Of a stretch of 37,142 nucleotides of DNA, positions 6,681 through 15,677 are shown piece after piece. The stretch lies in NCBI GenBank assembly GCA_012026975.1, contig VEPG01000071.1, forward strand, positions 1 to 37,142, in the 5' to 3' direction. Source of the stretch: Desulfuromonas sp. GTDB taxonomy: Bacteria; Desulfobacterota; Desulfuromonadia; Desulfuromonadales; BM103. A program made the translations under genes and the position numbers. Position 1 is the first letter of the stretch; each line of letters starts with the position of its first letter. The notes under the pieces are model-generated. The model did no database searches and was not told the origin of the DNA. It saw only the letters and a list, made by a program, of their open reading frames with translations.

Positions 6681-7967
6681 TCAGGGCGACCAGCCGGCGA
6701 TGATGGCTTCGATGCGCTTGCGGCCGCGAGGGTTGTAAGGGCCGACGATGGCGCCATGGAGCCGGCCGGGAGTAAACAGTTCGCGGGCGGTCCGGCGCAG
6801 TCCGCTGGGGGTGACCTTCGACAACTCCGTCAGATCGCCTTCGATGGTGCGCCGGCAGCCGGTCAGTTCTCCCCAGGCATAGCGCAGCGCCAGCTCCTCC
6901 AGATGATCGCGCGAATAATCGAGATCGTAACGGTAGGTCGCCAATACGTGCTCCAACTCCGCGGCTGACACTTCCGTCGCGACCAAATCGCTGAAAATTC
7001 CCAGGATTGCTTCAACCGCCGGCGCCAGATTGTCGGGAGAAACGGCCAGGTCGACTGCCAGCACTCCGGCGTCGACATACAGGGCCAGGGACGCTTCCAC
7101 GGCGTAGGTCAGGGCCAGCTCCTCGCGCAATCGCAGCATCAGCAGGCTCATGCCGCCCCAGCCGAGCAGGCGGCGAATGACGCGCAGATTGACGGCGTGG
7201 GGATTGTCGCGACCGGGGAGCTGGAAAGCCAGCTGGAGGCTGATCTGCGAACCGTTGTCGCGCACCCAGGCGATGCGCGGTCCGCCACCGGCCGGCGCCG
7301 TCCATGGCTGGGGAGGAGCCGCCGGCGCACCTTGCCAGTCGCCGAAAAGATCCCGCGCGGCCGCCAGCACGGCCTGATGCTCGGTCGGACCGGCCACGGC
7401 CAGCACCATATTCGATGGCGTATAGTAGCTGGCATGATGGCGCTGGAGTTGGGCCAGGCTGAGGCGCGCGACGCACGGTCTTGAACCGACCGTCGGACGG
7501 CCGAGGGGGTGGCGGGGAAAGAGCAGCCCGGCGACCAGGTTGTCGGGGTTGATCTGGCGGCCGGTCTCGTTGAAATCGCTCAGCGCCTCCTCGAGGATGA
7601 CGCGGCGCTCGACCTCCATCTCCCGGAACAGGGGACGGCGCAACATCGACGCGAACAGGGCCAGCCCTTCGCGCAGGTGAGCGGGATGAATGCGGGAGTG
7701 AAAGCAGGTGGTCTCGGTGTCGGTCGCGGCATTGGCCGAACCGCCGACCGCTTCGAAGGCCCGTTCGAGAGCCAGCCCGCTCGGATAATCACGCGTCCCC
7801 TTGAAGAGCATGTGCTCGAGAAAATGCGAGACCCCGGCCTGTCGGGTCGGCTCGTGCCGGCTGCCGACGCCCAGGTAAATCAACACTTCGGCGCCATGAT
7901 GGTGTGACAGTGGCACACTGATGACGCGCAGGCCGTTGTCGAGGGTGTCGCAGAAATATTCAGGCAT
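6681..7967 (-). CDS. M16 family zinc metallopeptidase
   Basis: The 428-residue protein starts directly with the peptidase fold and has the inverted zinc motif HFLEH at 48-52, with the third ligand probably E127 in ERRVILEE, 74 residues later as in active M16 enzymes. It is therefore likely catalytic, with a second homologous inactive domain from about residue 220. No signal peptide is seen, so it is probably cytoplasmic, like the mitochondrial-processing-peptidase-like proteins of many bacteria. It is the last gene of the tetrapyrrole operon, 23 bases after hemB. Its substrate cannot be read from the sequence. Confidence 0.9.
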   Translation of the reverse strand: MPEYFCDTLDNGLRVISVPLSHHHGAEVLIYLGVGSRHEPTRQAGVSHFLEHMLFKGTRDYPSGLALERAFEAVGGSANAATDTETTCFHSRIHPAHLREGLALFASMLRRPLFREMEVERRVILEEALSDFNETGRQINPDNLVAGLLFPRHPLGRPTVGSRPCVARLSLAQLQRHHASYYTPSNMVLAVAGPTEHQAVLAAARDLFGDWQGAPAAPPQPWTAPAGGGPRIAWVRDNGSQISLQLAFQLPGRDNPHAVNLRVIRRLLGWGGMSLLMLRLREELALTYAVEASLALYVDAGVLAVDLAVSPDNLAPAVEAILGIFSDLVATEVSAAELEHVLATYRYDLDYSRDHLEELALRYAWGELTGCRRTIEGDLTELSKVTPSGLRRTARELFTPGRLHGAIVGPYNPRGRKRIEAIIAGWSP

Positions 7968-7990
7968 AAATCCCGTGATTCATTTGCGCT

Positions 7991-8962
7991 TCAGCGCAGC
8001 AGCTTCGCTGCTTCCTTGGCGTGGTAGGTGATGATCAGGTCGGCGCCGGCGCGTTTCATGCCGGTCAGCGTTTCCAGCATCACCCGGTCATGGTCGATCC
8101 AGCCGTTGGCGGCCGCAGCCTTGATCATGCTGTATTCGCCGGAGACGTTGTAGGCGACCAGCGGCAGGTCGAAGCGTTCCTTGAGATCGCGCAGGATGTC
8201 GAGATAGGCGAGCGCCGGCTTGACCATCAGGAAGTCGGCACACTCCTGCACGTCCAGAGCCGCCTCGCGAAACGCCTCCATGCGGTTGGCCGGATCCATC
8301 TGATAGGAGCGGCGGTCACCGAACTGCGGGGTCGATTCGGCGGCGTCGCGGAACGGCCCGTAGTAGGCGCTGGCGTACTTGACCGCGTAGCTCATCACTG
8401 GAATGTGCTCGAAACCGTTGGCATCGAGTCGGGCGCGGATCGCCGCCACCCGGCCGTCCATCATGTCGGAGGGGGCGACGATGTCGGCCCCGGCCCGGGC
8501 ATGGGAAAGCGCCTCGGCGGCGAGCAGTTCCAGCGTTTCGTCGTTGTCGACGTCGCCGTCCTTGATCACCCCGCAGTGGCCGTGGTCGGTGTACTCGCAC
8601 AGGCACACGTCGGTAATGACCACGAGTTTGGGCACTGCCTGCTTGATGGCGCGAATCGTCTCCTGGATGATGCCGTGTTCACTGTAGGCGTCCGAACCGA
8701 CCGCATCCTTGGCTTCGGGGATGCCGAAGAGGATCACGGCCGGAATGCCGAGGGCATGAACCTCTTTGGCCTCTTCGACAATGTATTCGATCGATTGCTG
8801 GTAGATCCCCGGCATCGACGGGATCTCTTTCCTGATCCCCTGGCCGAAGGCCGAGAACATCGGATAGATCAGGTCGTCGCTGCGCAGCACGGTCTCGCGG
8901 ACCATGCGGCGCAAGGTTTCGGTGCGGCGCAGGCGGCGGGCGCGGTATTCGGGAAAGAACAT
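7991..8962 (-). CDS. hemB: Delta-aminolevulinic acid dehydratase (porphobilinogen synthase)
   Basis: HemB condenses two 5-aminolevulinate molecules into porphobilinogen. The 323-residue protein is full length. The cysteine zinc site is present (C120, C122, C130 in [14 protein letters not shown]), marking it as a zinc-dependent enzyme rather than the magnesium-only type. The two active-site lysines are K195 ([17 protein letters not shown]) and K248 ([10 protein letters not shown]), the second being the Schiff-base residue. It lies downstream of hemA, hemC and cobA-hemD on the same strand; 78 bases separate it from the fusion gene. Confidence 0.97.
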   Translation of the reverse strand: MFFPEYRARRLRRTETLRRMVRETVLRSDDLIYPMFSAFGQGIRKEIPSMPGIYQQSIEYIVEEAKEVHALGIPAVILFGIPEAKDAVGSDAYSEHGIIQETIRAIKQAVPKLVVITDVCLCEYTDHGHCGVIKDGDVDNDETLELLAAEALSHARAGADIVAPSDMMDGRVAAIRARLDANGFEHIPVMSYAVKYASAYYGPFRDAAESTPQFGDRRSYQMDPANRMEAFREAALDVQECADFLMVKPALAYLDILRDLKERFDLPLVAYNVSGEYSMIKAAAANGWIDHDRVMLETLTGMKRAGADLIITYHAKEAAKLLR

Positions 8963-9040
8963 GATTAACCTCCGGTGGCTGGGAACGAGAAGCTGGCGGC
9001 GATGAACGGCAAACCGCCCCGACCTCCCGCGATTCTCATT

Positions 9041-10585
9041 TTACGCCTGGGTAAAATAATCGACAATTGCCGCGACCATTGCTTCAAGGGTGGCTTCCGC
9101 CGGTTCGATGGCGACGGTGAAGCCAAGCTCGCGCGCGGTGGCGGCGGTCTGCGGGCCGATCACCGCCGAGGGCAAGGACCTGGCCCGCAGCAATTCCTCC
9201 GGGCCGAGCAGTTCCGCAAAATTGCGCACTGTCGATGAGGCCGTGAACGTCAACAGGTCGAGTCCCGCGGTCAGGGCGGTACGCGCTGTTTCGGTGGCCC
9301 CTGCCGGTGGCGCGCTGGTGTAGGCGACCGGGGCGATCACCGTGGCGCCGGCGGCGGTCAGTTCCGTGACGATGAGATCACGGGCCAGGGCGGCACGGGG
9401 GTAGAGCACCTGTTTCCCCGCCACCTTGCCGCGCAACAGGGTTATAACCCCTTCGGCATCGTAGCCGGCCGGCATCAGGTCGGCACGCAGGCCAAAGGTC
9501 GCGAGCGCTGCGGCGGTCTTCGGCCCGACCGTTACCAGCGTCACTCCGGCAAGAGCCCGGGCGTCGCGGCCGGCGACGGCCAGACGAGCGAAAAACGCCT
9601 CCACGGCATTGGCCGAGGTCAGGATCAAAAAGTCGACCTCTCCCATTTGTGCAATGCCGGCATCGAGCTCCGCGTAGCTCGCGGGCGGCACGATGCCGAT
9701 GGTCGGGCAGGGCACCGGCTCGGCACCGTGCGTCAGCAGGGCATCGAGCATCGGCGCGGCCTGGTCGGCGGCGCGGGTGACCAGAATACGGCGGCCGAAC
9801 AGCGGCCGGTTGTCGAACCAGCGCAGGGTGTCGCGCAGCCCCACGACTTCGCCGATGATGATCACGGCCGGTGGCTGGAAATCCGCGGCGGCGACTTTGG
9901 CGGCAATGTCGGCCAGGGTGCCGGTCAGCGTTTGCTGGCGCGGCGTGGTCGCCCAACGAACCAGTGCCACCGGCGTCTGCGGCGGGCGACCGTGTGTGAT
10001 CAGGCGCGCGGCAATCTCGTCGAGATTGGAGAGCCCCATGTAGATAACCAAGGTGCCGACCCCCTTGGCGAGACGTGCCCAGTCGACGTGGTCGAGGTCG
10101 CGTTCGCTGGTCAGGTGACCGGTCACCATCGCCAGGCTGGTCGTGTAGTCGCGATGGGTCAACGGGATGCCGGCGTAGGCCGCCGCGGCCAGCCCGGCGG
10201 TAATTCCCGGCACCACTTCGAAGGGGATGCCGGCGGCGGCAAGAAAACCGGCCTCCTCGCCGCCGCGCCCGAAGATGAACGGGTCGCCCCCCTTCAGGCG
10301 GACCACGGTCCGGCCGGCCCGGGCATGTTCGGCCAGCAGGGTGTTGATCTCCTCCTGCGGTACGCAATGGCGCCCCTTGCTTTTGCCGACATAGACGCGA
10401 GCGACTCCGGCCGGGGCCTCATTCAGCAGGGCAGGGTTGGCCAGGTAATCGTAGATCACCACCTCGGCCCGCCGCAGGCAGGCCAGGCCGCGCACCGTCA
10501 TCAGCCCGGGATCGCCGGGGCCGGCACCAACCAGGTAAACAATTCCCGGCCGGGGCGCCGGTTCAGACTTCTTCGCGTCCGGCAT
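9041..10585 (-). CDS. Fused uroporphyrinogen-III C-methyltransferase and uroporphyrinogen-III synthase
   Basis: The 514-residue protein joins two enzymes. Residues about 14-255 are SUMT/CobA, which methylates uroporphyrinogen III to precorrin-2: it has GAGPGDPGLMT near the N-terminus and LKGGDPFIFGRGGEE, both family signatures. Residues about 265-510 are HemD, which closes hydroxymethylbilane to uroporphyrinogen III. The fusion places the branch-point substrate between the heme route and the siroheme/cobalamin route. The start overlaps the end of hemC by 23 bases, so translation is probably coupled. Fusions of this kind are known in Desulfuromonadia, Clostridia and others. Confidence 0.94.
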   Translation of the reverse strand: MPDAKKSEPAPRPGIVYLVGAGPGDPGLMTVRGLACLRRAEVVIYDYLANPALLNEAPAGVARVYVGKSKGRHCVPQEEINTLLAEHARAGRTVVRLKGGDPFIFGRGGEEAGFLAAAGIPFEVVPGITAGLAAAAYAGIPLTHRDYTTSLAMVTGHLTSERDLDHVDWARLAKGVGTLVIYMGLSNLDEIAARLITHGRPPQTPVALVRWATTPRQQTLTGTLADIAAKVAAADFQPPAVIIIGEVVGLRDTLRWFDNRPLFGRRILVTRAADQAAPMLDALLTHGAEPVPCPTIGIVPPASYAELDAGIAQMGEVDFLILTSANAVEAFFARLAVAGRDARALAGVTLVTVGPKTAAALATFGLRADLMPAGYDAEGVITLLRGKVAGKQVLYPRAALARDLIVTELTAAGATVIAPVAYTSAPPAGATETARTALTAGLDLLTFTASSTVRNFAELLGPEELLRARSLPSAVIGPQTAATARELGFTVAIEPAEATLEAMVAAIVDYFTQA

Positions 10586-11525
10586 TGAAGGTTTCGCGCT
10601 GGTAGACCTCGTTGAGAATCTTGCCGGCGCCCATGATCAGCAGGTCGTCGGCCAGTGAGGTGCCCAGGCGCGCGGCGGTGTTGACCGGGCCGTGCACGGT
10701 TTTTTTCAGCATCTGCAGCCCATCGACGCTGGCCACCAGGCCGGTCAGGCTCAGGGTGTCGCCATCGACCGTGCCGTAGGAGGCGATCGGCACCTGGCAG
10801 CCCCCTTCGAGGCGGGCCAGCAGGGCCCGTTCGGCAATTACCGCATGGGCGGTTTCCGGGTGGTTGAAAAAGTCGATCATCTCGTTGGTTTCGCCGTCAT
10901 CGATGCGGGATTCGAGTCCCAGCGCGCCCTGACCGATGGCCGGCAGGGAGACGTCGACCGGCAGGTATTCGCTGATCCTGGTGGTGAAACCGAGGCGATG
11001 CATCCCCGCGGCGGCCAGCACCACGGCGTCGAGATTGTCCTCGGTCAGCTTGCGGATGCGGGTCTCGACGTTGCCGCGGATGTCGATCATCTGCAGGTCG
11101 GGGCGGGAGTGCAGCAGCATCGCCTTGCGGCGCAGCGACGACGTGCCGACCCGGCCGCCGATCGGCAGCTCCTCCCAGCTCTTTATGCCAGGGCGCAGGA
11201 TCACGATGTCGCGCGGATCCTCGCGCTTGGTGATGCAGCGCAGACCGAGTCCCTGGGGGAAGTAGGTCGGCACGTCCTTCATCGAGTGCACCGCCACCTC
11301 GATCTCACCCTTGAGCATCGCCTCCTCGATCTCCTTGGTGAAGAGGCCCTTGCCGCCGACCTGGGCCAGCGGCACGTCGAGGATCTTGTCGCCGGTGGTC
11401 TTGATCTTGACCAGGGTGACTTCGAGGTCGGGATAGCATTTTTCCAGTTCGCTCTTGACCCAGTTGGCCTGCCAGAGGGCCAGCTGGCTGGCGCGGGTGC
11501 CGATGCGCAGTTGCCGTTTTGCCAT
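10563..11525 (-). CDS. hemC: Hydroxymethylbilane synthase (porphobilinogen deaminase)
   Basis: HemC links four porphobilinogen units into hydroxymethylbilane. The protein is about 320 residues, normal for the family. The dipyrromethane-cofactor cysteine is C243 in LARLEGGCQVP, and RIGTRASQLALWQ near the N-terminus and VGTSSLRRKA in the middle are characteristic. AAAGGAG sits ten bases before the ATG at 11525; an in-frame GTG two codons earlier (11531) is only four bases from the same site and is less likely. The gene begins 15 bases after hemA and overlaps the start of the cobA-hemD fusion. Confidence 0.97.
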   Translation of the reverse strand: MAKRQLRIGTRASQLALWQANWVKSELEKCYPDLEVTLVKIKTTGDKILDVPLAQVGGKGLFTKEIEEAMLKGEIEVAVHSMKDVPTYFPQGLGLRCITKREDPRDIVILRPGIKSWEELPIGGRVGTSSLRRKAMLLHSRPDLQMIDIRGNVETRIRKLTEDNLDAVVLAAAGMHRLGFTTRISEYLPVDVSLPAIGQGALGLESRIDDGETNEMIDFFNHPETAHAVIAERALLARLEGGCQVPIASYGTVDGDTLSLTGLVASVDGLQMLKKTVHGPVNTAARLGTSLADDLLIMGAGKILNEVYQRETFNAGREEV

Positions 11526-11540
11526 GTTCACATTACTCCT

Positions 11541-12860
11541 TTAACGGTTATCGGGATCGTCGTCGATCGGTTCGAGCGGGGCTTCGTCGGCAAGCGGTGC
11601 CGGGAGGTCGAACAGTTCCCGTACCGCATCGACGTAGTCTTCGCCGCTGGCGTCGTTTTGCGTGCGTTTGAGCAGGCTGACCGGGCGGTGCAGCAGCTTG
11701 TTGACGATGGCGTTGGTCATCGCCTCGATCCCCTTGCGCTGGGCATCGGTCAGATCCTTGTGGTTGCCGAAGGTTTTCGCCATCTCCTGCGAGCTGATCT
11801 CCTCGAAGCGCCGGCGCAGGGCGACGATGGTCGGTTTGACTTCGAGATTCGCCAGCCAGAGATGGAACTGGCCGATCTCCTCGGTGACGATCGCTTCAGC
11901 GCGGTGGGCCTCCTTGTGGCGCTCCTTGAGGTTGGCCTGCACCACCCCCTGCAGGTCGTCGACGTCGTAGAGATAGACGTTGGCAAGATCGTTGACCTTC
12001 GGGTCGACGTCGCGGGGCACGGCAATGTCGATCAGAAACATCGGCCGGTTCTTGCGCCGGCGCAGGATCTCTTCCATCTGCTTGTGGCCGAGGATGAAGG
12101 TCGGCGCGCCGGTGGAGGTCAGCACGATGTCGACCTGCGCCAGATGGTCGGTGAACTCCTCGAAGGGGACGGCCCGTCCCTGAAATTCGGCGGCCAGTTT
12201 CTCGGCGCGCTCGAAGGTGCGGTTGGTGACCAGCACCCGGCTGACGCCGTTGCTGACGAAATGCCGGGCGGCCAGTTCGCACATCTCCCCGGCGCCGATG
12301 ATCATGACCCCCTTGTCGTCGAGGCGGTCGAAAATCTTGCGGGCCAGTTCCACGGCGGCGAAGGAGCCCGACACGGCGCTGCTGGCGATGCCGGTTTCGG
12401 TGCGCACCCGCTTGGCGACGGAAAAAGCCTTGTGCAGAAAACGGTTGAGAATCAGCCCGGCGGTCTTGAACTCCACCGCGTAACCGTAGGCGGTCTTGAT
12501 CTGGCCGAGGATCTGCGGTTCGCCGATGATCATCGAATCGAGGCTGGAGGAGACCCGGAAGAGGTGGCGGATAGCGTCCTCTCCCTGATAATCGTAGAGG
12601 TTCTCTTCGATCTCTTCCAGCGGCACCCCGTGATAGTCGGCCAGGAAGCGGCGCAACGCGGCGACCGCGCTGTCGGGTTCCTTGCTCGCGGCGTACAGCT
12701 CGACGCGATTGCAGGTCGAGACGATCAACGCTTCGGCAATGGCCGGCAATTCCAGTATCCGCCGCAGCGGTTTTTCCATGGCGGTCGGCGCAAACGCCAG
12801 GCGCTCGCGGATTTCCACCGGGGCGGTGTGGTGGCTCAGGCCGACAACGACGATATGCAT
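11541..12860 (-). CDS. hemA: Glutamyl-tRNA reductase
   Basis: HemA reduces glutamyl-tRNA to glutamate-1-semialdehyde, the first committed step of the C5 route to heme. The 439-residue protein has the catalytic cysteine C50 in [12 protein letters not shown], an N-terminal [13 protein letters not shown] signature, a Rossmann NADPH site ([15 protein letters not shown]), and a C-terminal dimerisation domain. It lies 15 bases downstream of the CcsA-type gene, an order seen in Geobacter-type genomes and related to the hemAX arrangement of Bacillus. The partner aminotransferase hemL is not in this window. Confidence 0.97.
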   Translation of the reverse strand: MHIVVVGLSHHTAPVEIRERLAFAPTAMEKPLRRILELPAIAEALIVSTCNRVELYAASKEPDSAVAALRRFLADYHGVPLEEIEENLYDYQGEDAIRHLFRVSSSLDSMIIGEPQILGQIKTAYGYAVEFKTAGLILNRFLHKAFSVAKRVRTETGIASSAVSGSFAAVELARKIFDRLDDKGVMIIGAGEMCELAARHFVSNGVSRVLVTNRTFERAEKLAAEFQGRAVPFEEFTDHLAQVDIVLTSTGAPTFILGHKQMEEILRRRKNRPMFLIDIAVPRDVDPKVNDLANVYLYDVDDLQGVVQANLKERHKEAHRAEAIVTEEIGQFHLWLANLEVKPTIVALRRRFEEISSQEMAKTFGNHKDLTDAQRKGIEAMTNAIVNKLLHRPVSLLKRTQNDASGEDYVDAVRELFDLPAPLADEAPLEPIDDDPDNR

Positions 12861-12875
12861 GAAAACCCTCCGCCG

Positions 12876-13709
12876 CTAGCCGCCGAAGCTGCGGAAGGTG
12901 TGCTGCCCGCCGGAAAGCAGGTTCACGCCAAGGAAGGTGAAGAGCAGGCAGATAAAGCCGATGATGGCGAAGATCGCCGCCCGCCGGCCGCGCCAGCCGA
13001 CGGTCAGGCGGCCGTGCAGCAGGGCGGCGTAGAGGAACCAGGTGACCAGTGCCCCGGTCTCCTTCGGCTCCCAGCGCCAGTAGCCGCCCCAGGCCGAGTT
13101 GGCCCAGATGGCCCCGGAGATGATCCCCATGGTCATCAGCGGGAAGCCGAAGCTCAGGCATTTGTAGTTGATGCTGTCGAGGATGTCGAGCGAGGGGAGG
13201 CGGAAGAACAGGCCGGAGAATTTCTTCGCCTTGACGCGGCGTTCCTGGAGCAGATACATGACCCCGGCCATGGCGGCCACCGCAAAGACCGCATAGCCGA
13301 GAAACGCCAGGGTGACATGCACCGGGAACCACCAGGAATCGAGGATCGGATTGACCGTTGTCACCTGCTTGGAGGCGGCCGAGCCGCCGATCATCAGCAC
13401 CAGGGCCAGCGGGCAGACGAAGGCGCCGAGCGCGGCGATCCGGTAGCGCAGGTCAAACAGCAGATAAATCCCGACCAGGGCCCAGGAGAAGAACGACAGC
13501 GCCTCATACAGGCTGGCGGCTGGCGGGAAGCCGGTGGCGGCCCAGCGGGCGCCGAGGGTGGCGCAATGGGCGACAAAGCCGATGACCAGAGTCCATTTGG
13601 CGCAGTGGCCGAGCTGCTCGCGACGGGTGATGACCCCGATCAGGTAGAGCAGGGTGGCGACGAAGTAGACCAGCAGGGTGGCCTTGAACAGCAGAATGTC
13701 GAGGGTCAT
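12876..13709 (-). CDS. ccsA: CcsA/HemX-type cytochrome c assembly membrane protein
   Basis: The 277-residue protein has about eight hydrophobic segments and the tryptophan-rich heme-handling motif at residues 207-218 (WGGYWRWEPKET), the WWD signature of CcsA/CcmC/CcmF proteins, here with glutamate where aspartate is usual. Histidines at 131 and 232 flank the motif and could be the heme ligands. It should present heme to the system II cytochrome c synthase. Placement before hemA fits either a CcsA role or the regulatory HemX role known in Bacillus. The start overlaps the previous gene by four bases. Confidence 0.88.
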   Translation of the reverse strand: MTLDILLFKATLLVYFVATLLYLIGVITRREQLGHCAKWTLVIGFVAHCATLGARWAATGFPPAASLYEALSFFSWALVGIYLLFDLRYRIAALGAFVCPLALVLMIGGSAASKQVTTVNPILDSWWFPVHVTLAFLGYAVFAVAAMAGVMYLLQERRVKAKKFSGLFFRLPSLDILDSINYKCLSFGFPLMTMGIISGAIWANSAWGGYWRWEPKETGALVTWFLYAALLHGRLTVGWRGRRAAIFAIIGFICLLFTFLGVNLLSGGQHTFRSFGG

Positions 13710-14374
13710 GGCATAGGGTCCGGCAGGGTCAGCCCGAGTCCGGCCAAGGTGGTTTCCCGGCCGCAGACGCGGGTCAGCAGGTGGTCGATTTCCTCATCGT
13801 TCCGGCGGATCAGCAACTCGGCCAGTCCACCGTCGATGAGGTCAGCCAAAACCTTATAACCATAGACGTTTTCTGCGGAAGTTGTCAAATTTTTCATACG
13901 CAGACGCGCGGCAATCTCCACCACCAGCGCCCATTCGGGGCCGAAATTTCCGGCGAGCCGGTCGCGAATGAGCTTGGCCAGCGCGGGCGCCTGCCCTGCC
14001 GTGGCGGCGGCAATCAGAAGCTCGCCACGGCGCAGGACGGCCGGCAGGGTGAAGTCGCCGTCCTCGGGAGCAGCCGCCAGATTGGCCGGGATGCGGCGCT
14101 CCCGGGCGGCGGCCAGCACGGCCTGGTCGACTTCCGCGACTCCCGTGGCGGCAAAGGCGAGTACGGCGCCGTCAAGGTCGGCTGGATGAAACGGCCGCAG
14201 GTGCAGTTCGATCGGCTGGTTCCAGCAGGCGGGCGGCACCGGGTCGCGGCTGACCAGGCGCACCCGGGCCCCGGCGGCGAGCAGCCCCGTGATCTTGCGC
14301 CGGCCGACGGCACCGCCGCCGACCACGACGACCAGACGATCGCGCAGGTCAAGGATAACCGGGTAGCCAGGCAC
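13706..14374 (-). CDS. Precorrin-2 dehydrogenase / sirohydrochlorin ferrochelatase-like (CysG N-domain, Met8 type)
   Basis: The 222-residue protein starts MPGYPVILDLRDRLVVVVGGG and carries the NAD-binding glycine run GGGAVGRRKITGLLAAGA at about 19-36, characteristic of the N-terminal domain of CysG. It should oxidise precorrin-2 to sirohydrochlorin, and may add iron to give siroheme. The methyltransferase that makes its substrate is encoded four genes on, as the CobA-HemD fusion. It overlaps the CcsA gene by four bases and follows the SIS-domain gene by six. Confidence 0.9.
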   Translation of the reverse strand: MPGYPVILDLRDRLVVVVGGGAVGRRKITGLLAAGARVRLVSRDPVPPACWNQPIELHLRPFHPADLDGAVLAFAATGVAEVDQAVLAAARERRIPANLAAAPEDGDFTLPAVLRRGELLIAAATAGQAPALAKLIRDRLAGNFGPEWALVVEIAARLRMKNLTTSAENVYGYKVLADLIDGGLAELLIRRNDEEIDHLLTRVCGRETTLAGLGLTLPDPMP

Positions 14375-14380
14375 GGGGCA

Positions 14381-14956
14381 TTACATTCCGAAGAGTTCGC
14401 CTTCGACCAGGGAACAGAGCAGGTGTCCGGCAAAGAGGCACCCTTCCAACTGCCGCGGCAGGTTGTCGGTGGGGAGCAACAGCAGCAATTCCGGCAGCGG
14501 ATCGGGAAGTTCGGTGCGCTCGGCACAGATCAGGGCGGTCCGGCAGCCGATCTGCCGGGCGGTGGCCAGGGCCTCGCGGCCCGCGGCGCAGACCGCTGTG
14601 CCGGCCAGCAGCAGGACCGTGTCCTGATCGCCGGCCAGGGCGCGCAACTGCCGGCTGAACAGCTGGCTCCCCTGCTCGTCGGCAACCAGGAACGTCGCCA
14701 GTCCGGCATCATGGGTCAGCGCCACGGCCGGCAGGGGCGGCCGTTCGAGCGTCTGGCGGTGCAGGAACTGCTGGCCGAGCAGGCCGGCGATGGCGGCAAA
14801 CGGCCCGCTGCCGATCAGAAACAACCGGCCGCCGTTTTGAAAGGTGGCGGTCAGGTGGGCGGCAAAATCGGCCAGCACCGCTTTCTGGGCCAGAAAAAAC
14901 GGATCGAGCAGTGCCTGCTGCTGGGCTACGGCGCTGTTGATCTTGTCTTCGAACAT
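14381..14956 (-). CDS. SIS-domain protein, divergent (GmhA/DiaA-like fold)
   Basis: The 191-residue protein has the size and layout of a single sugar-isomerase (SIS) domain. FQNGGRLFLIGSGPFAAIAGLLGQQFL (about residues 39-65) occupies the place of the phosphosugar-binding GNGGSAADAQHF loop of GmhA and DiaA, and DTVLLLAG matches the second strand. The serine and acidic residues expected of an active phosphoheptose isomerase are poorly kept, so binding rather than catalysis is likely. It is the first gene of the tetrapyrrole operon, directly behind its promoter. The connection to heme synthesis is not known to me. Confidence 0.75.
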   Translation of the reverse strand: MFEDKINSAVAQQQALLDPFFLAQKAVLADFAAHLTATFQNGGRLFLIGSGPFAAIAGLLGQQFLHRQTLERPPLPAVALTHDAGLATFLVADEQGSQLFSRQLRALAGDQDTVLLLAGTAVCAAGREALATARQIGCRTALICAERTELPDPLPELLLLLPTDNLPRQLEGCLFAGHLLCSLVEGELFGM

Positions 14957-14982
14957 GAGAGTCTCTCCGCGGGTTTGTGGTC

Positions 14983-15011
14983 ATCTTAGGGAGGGGCGGG
15001 GGGAGTGTCAA
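14983..15011 (-). promoter_or_regulatory. Sigma-70 promoter of the tetrapyrrole operon
   Basis: On the minus strand TTGACA (15011-15006) is followed after exactly 17 bases by TAAGAT (14988-14983). The -35 is perfect and the -10 matches four of six. It lies 26 bases before the start of the SIS gene and diverges from the trxA promoter. Confidence 0.6.
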
Positions 15012-15037
15012 GCATCGGGGGCGCTCCGGCAAAATCC

Positions 15038-15054
15038 TTGATTTTTTGATCGGG
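15038..15054 (+). repeat. Left copy of an exact 17-bp direct repeat
   Basis: TTGATTTTTTGATCGGG occurs here and again at 18087-18103 in the same orientation, bracketing trxA and the accessory stretch with the EamA and HigBA genes. The flanking bases differ on both sides. Confidence 0.85.
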
Positions 15055-15065
15055 ACGGTTATCAT
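15038..15065 (+). promoter_or_regulatory. Sigma-70 promoter of trxA
   Basis: TTGATT (15038-15043) and TATCAT (15060-15065) are 16 bases apart, 53 bases before the trxA start. The -35 half lies inside the left copy of the 17-bp direct repeat described separately. Confidence 0.5.
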
Positions 15066-15117
15066 GGAAAAGGCACTACCCCGACACTTATTCCCTCATC
15101 CCAAAGGAGAGCTTGAT

Positions 15118-15447
15118 ATGGCAGGCGACAAGGTCGTGCATTTGAGCGACGAAGCGTTTGAAAAGGAAGTGAATCAATCCGCGATCCCGGTGCTGGTCGA
15201 TTTCTGGGCGTCGTGGTGCGCCCCGTGCAAGGCCATCAGTCCGGTGGTCGACCAACTGGCCGAGGCGTTCGAAGGCAAGGTGAAGATCTGCAAGATGAAC
15301 GTCGACGAATGCCAGAAGACGCCGGCGCAATTCGGCGTGCGCGGCATCCCGACCCTGATCCTGTTCAAGGACGGCAAGGTCTTCGATCAGGTGGTCGGCG
15401 TGGTGCCGAAGCACCAGCTGGAGGGGATGCTCACCAAGGCGCTGTAG
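15118..15447 (+). CDS. trxA: Thioredoxin
   Basis: The 109-residue protein is a classical thioredoxin with VLVDFWASWCAPCK (active-site WCAPC at about 33-37), the buried aspartate in the second strand, and the cis-proline loop GIPTLILFKDG. It reduces cytoplasmic disulfides with electrons from thioredoxin reductase. The start at 15118 has AAAGGAG eight bases upstream. It is transcribed alone: its own promoter lies upstream and a strong terminator 25 bases after the stop. Confidence 0.97.
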   Translation: MAGDKVVHLSDEAFEKEVNQSAIPVLVDFWASWCAPCKAISPVVDQLAEAFEGKVKICKMNVDECQKTPAQFGVRGIPTLILFKDGKVFDQVVGVVPKHQLEGMLTKAL

Positions 15448-15565
15448 GCCCGGTTGCTCCCCCGGAAAATGCAAAGGCCCGCCGTTTCGGCGGGCCTTTT
15501 GCGTTGCTGGGAATGGCGGTGAGGATGATGGCCAGGCCGAGGGTGGTTTTGAGGAAGAGTTGCAT
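15431..15565 (-). pseudogene. Possible gene remnant: signal-peptide-like start reading into the trxA terminator
   Basis: On the minus strand an ATG at 15565 opens a 44-codon frame whose first 22 residues, starting MQLFLKTTLGLAIILTAIPS, look like a signal peptide or membrane helix. The frame then runs through the trxA terminator, where the encoded residues cannot be meaningful, and stops at 15431. No ribosome binding site is obvious. It may be the 5' end of a gene lost when the accessory region formed, or chance. Confidence 0.2.
15473..15501 (+). terminator. Intrinsic terminator of trxA
   Basis: AAAGGCCCGCCG (15473-15484) pairs perfectly with CGGCGGGCCTTT (15488-15499) around a TTT loop, giving twelve pairs whose 3' arm ends in TTTT. 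It sits 25 bases after the trxA stop codon. Confidence 0.85.
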
Positions 15566-15677
15566 GCGACGACGAATTCGCGGCTCCTCGGCGTAGCCCC
15601 GCCCGCGTCCCCACGTCTTGCCAGAAACCGAAATCCCGCACAATTTGCGCAGAGAACTAACCGCGCGGAACACTAGC

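Noticed and set aside
10692-13859. A 1055-codon open frame on the plus strand across hemC and hemA
   Set aside because: It is antisense to hemC, hemA and ccsA, which have full family motifs. Long antisense frames are expected in GC-rich DNA, and its translation is low-complexity (Gln/Asp/His/Gly-rich) with no domain.
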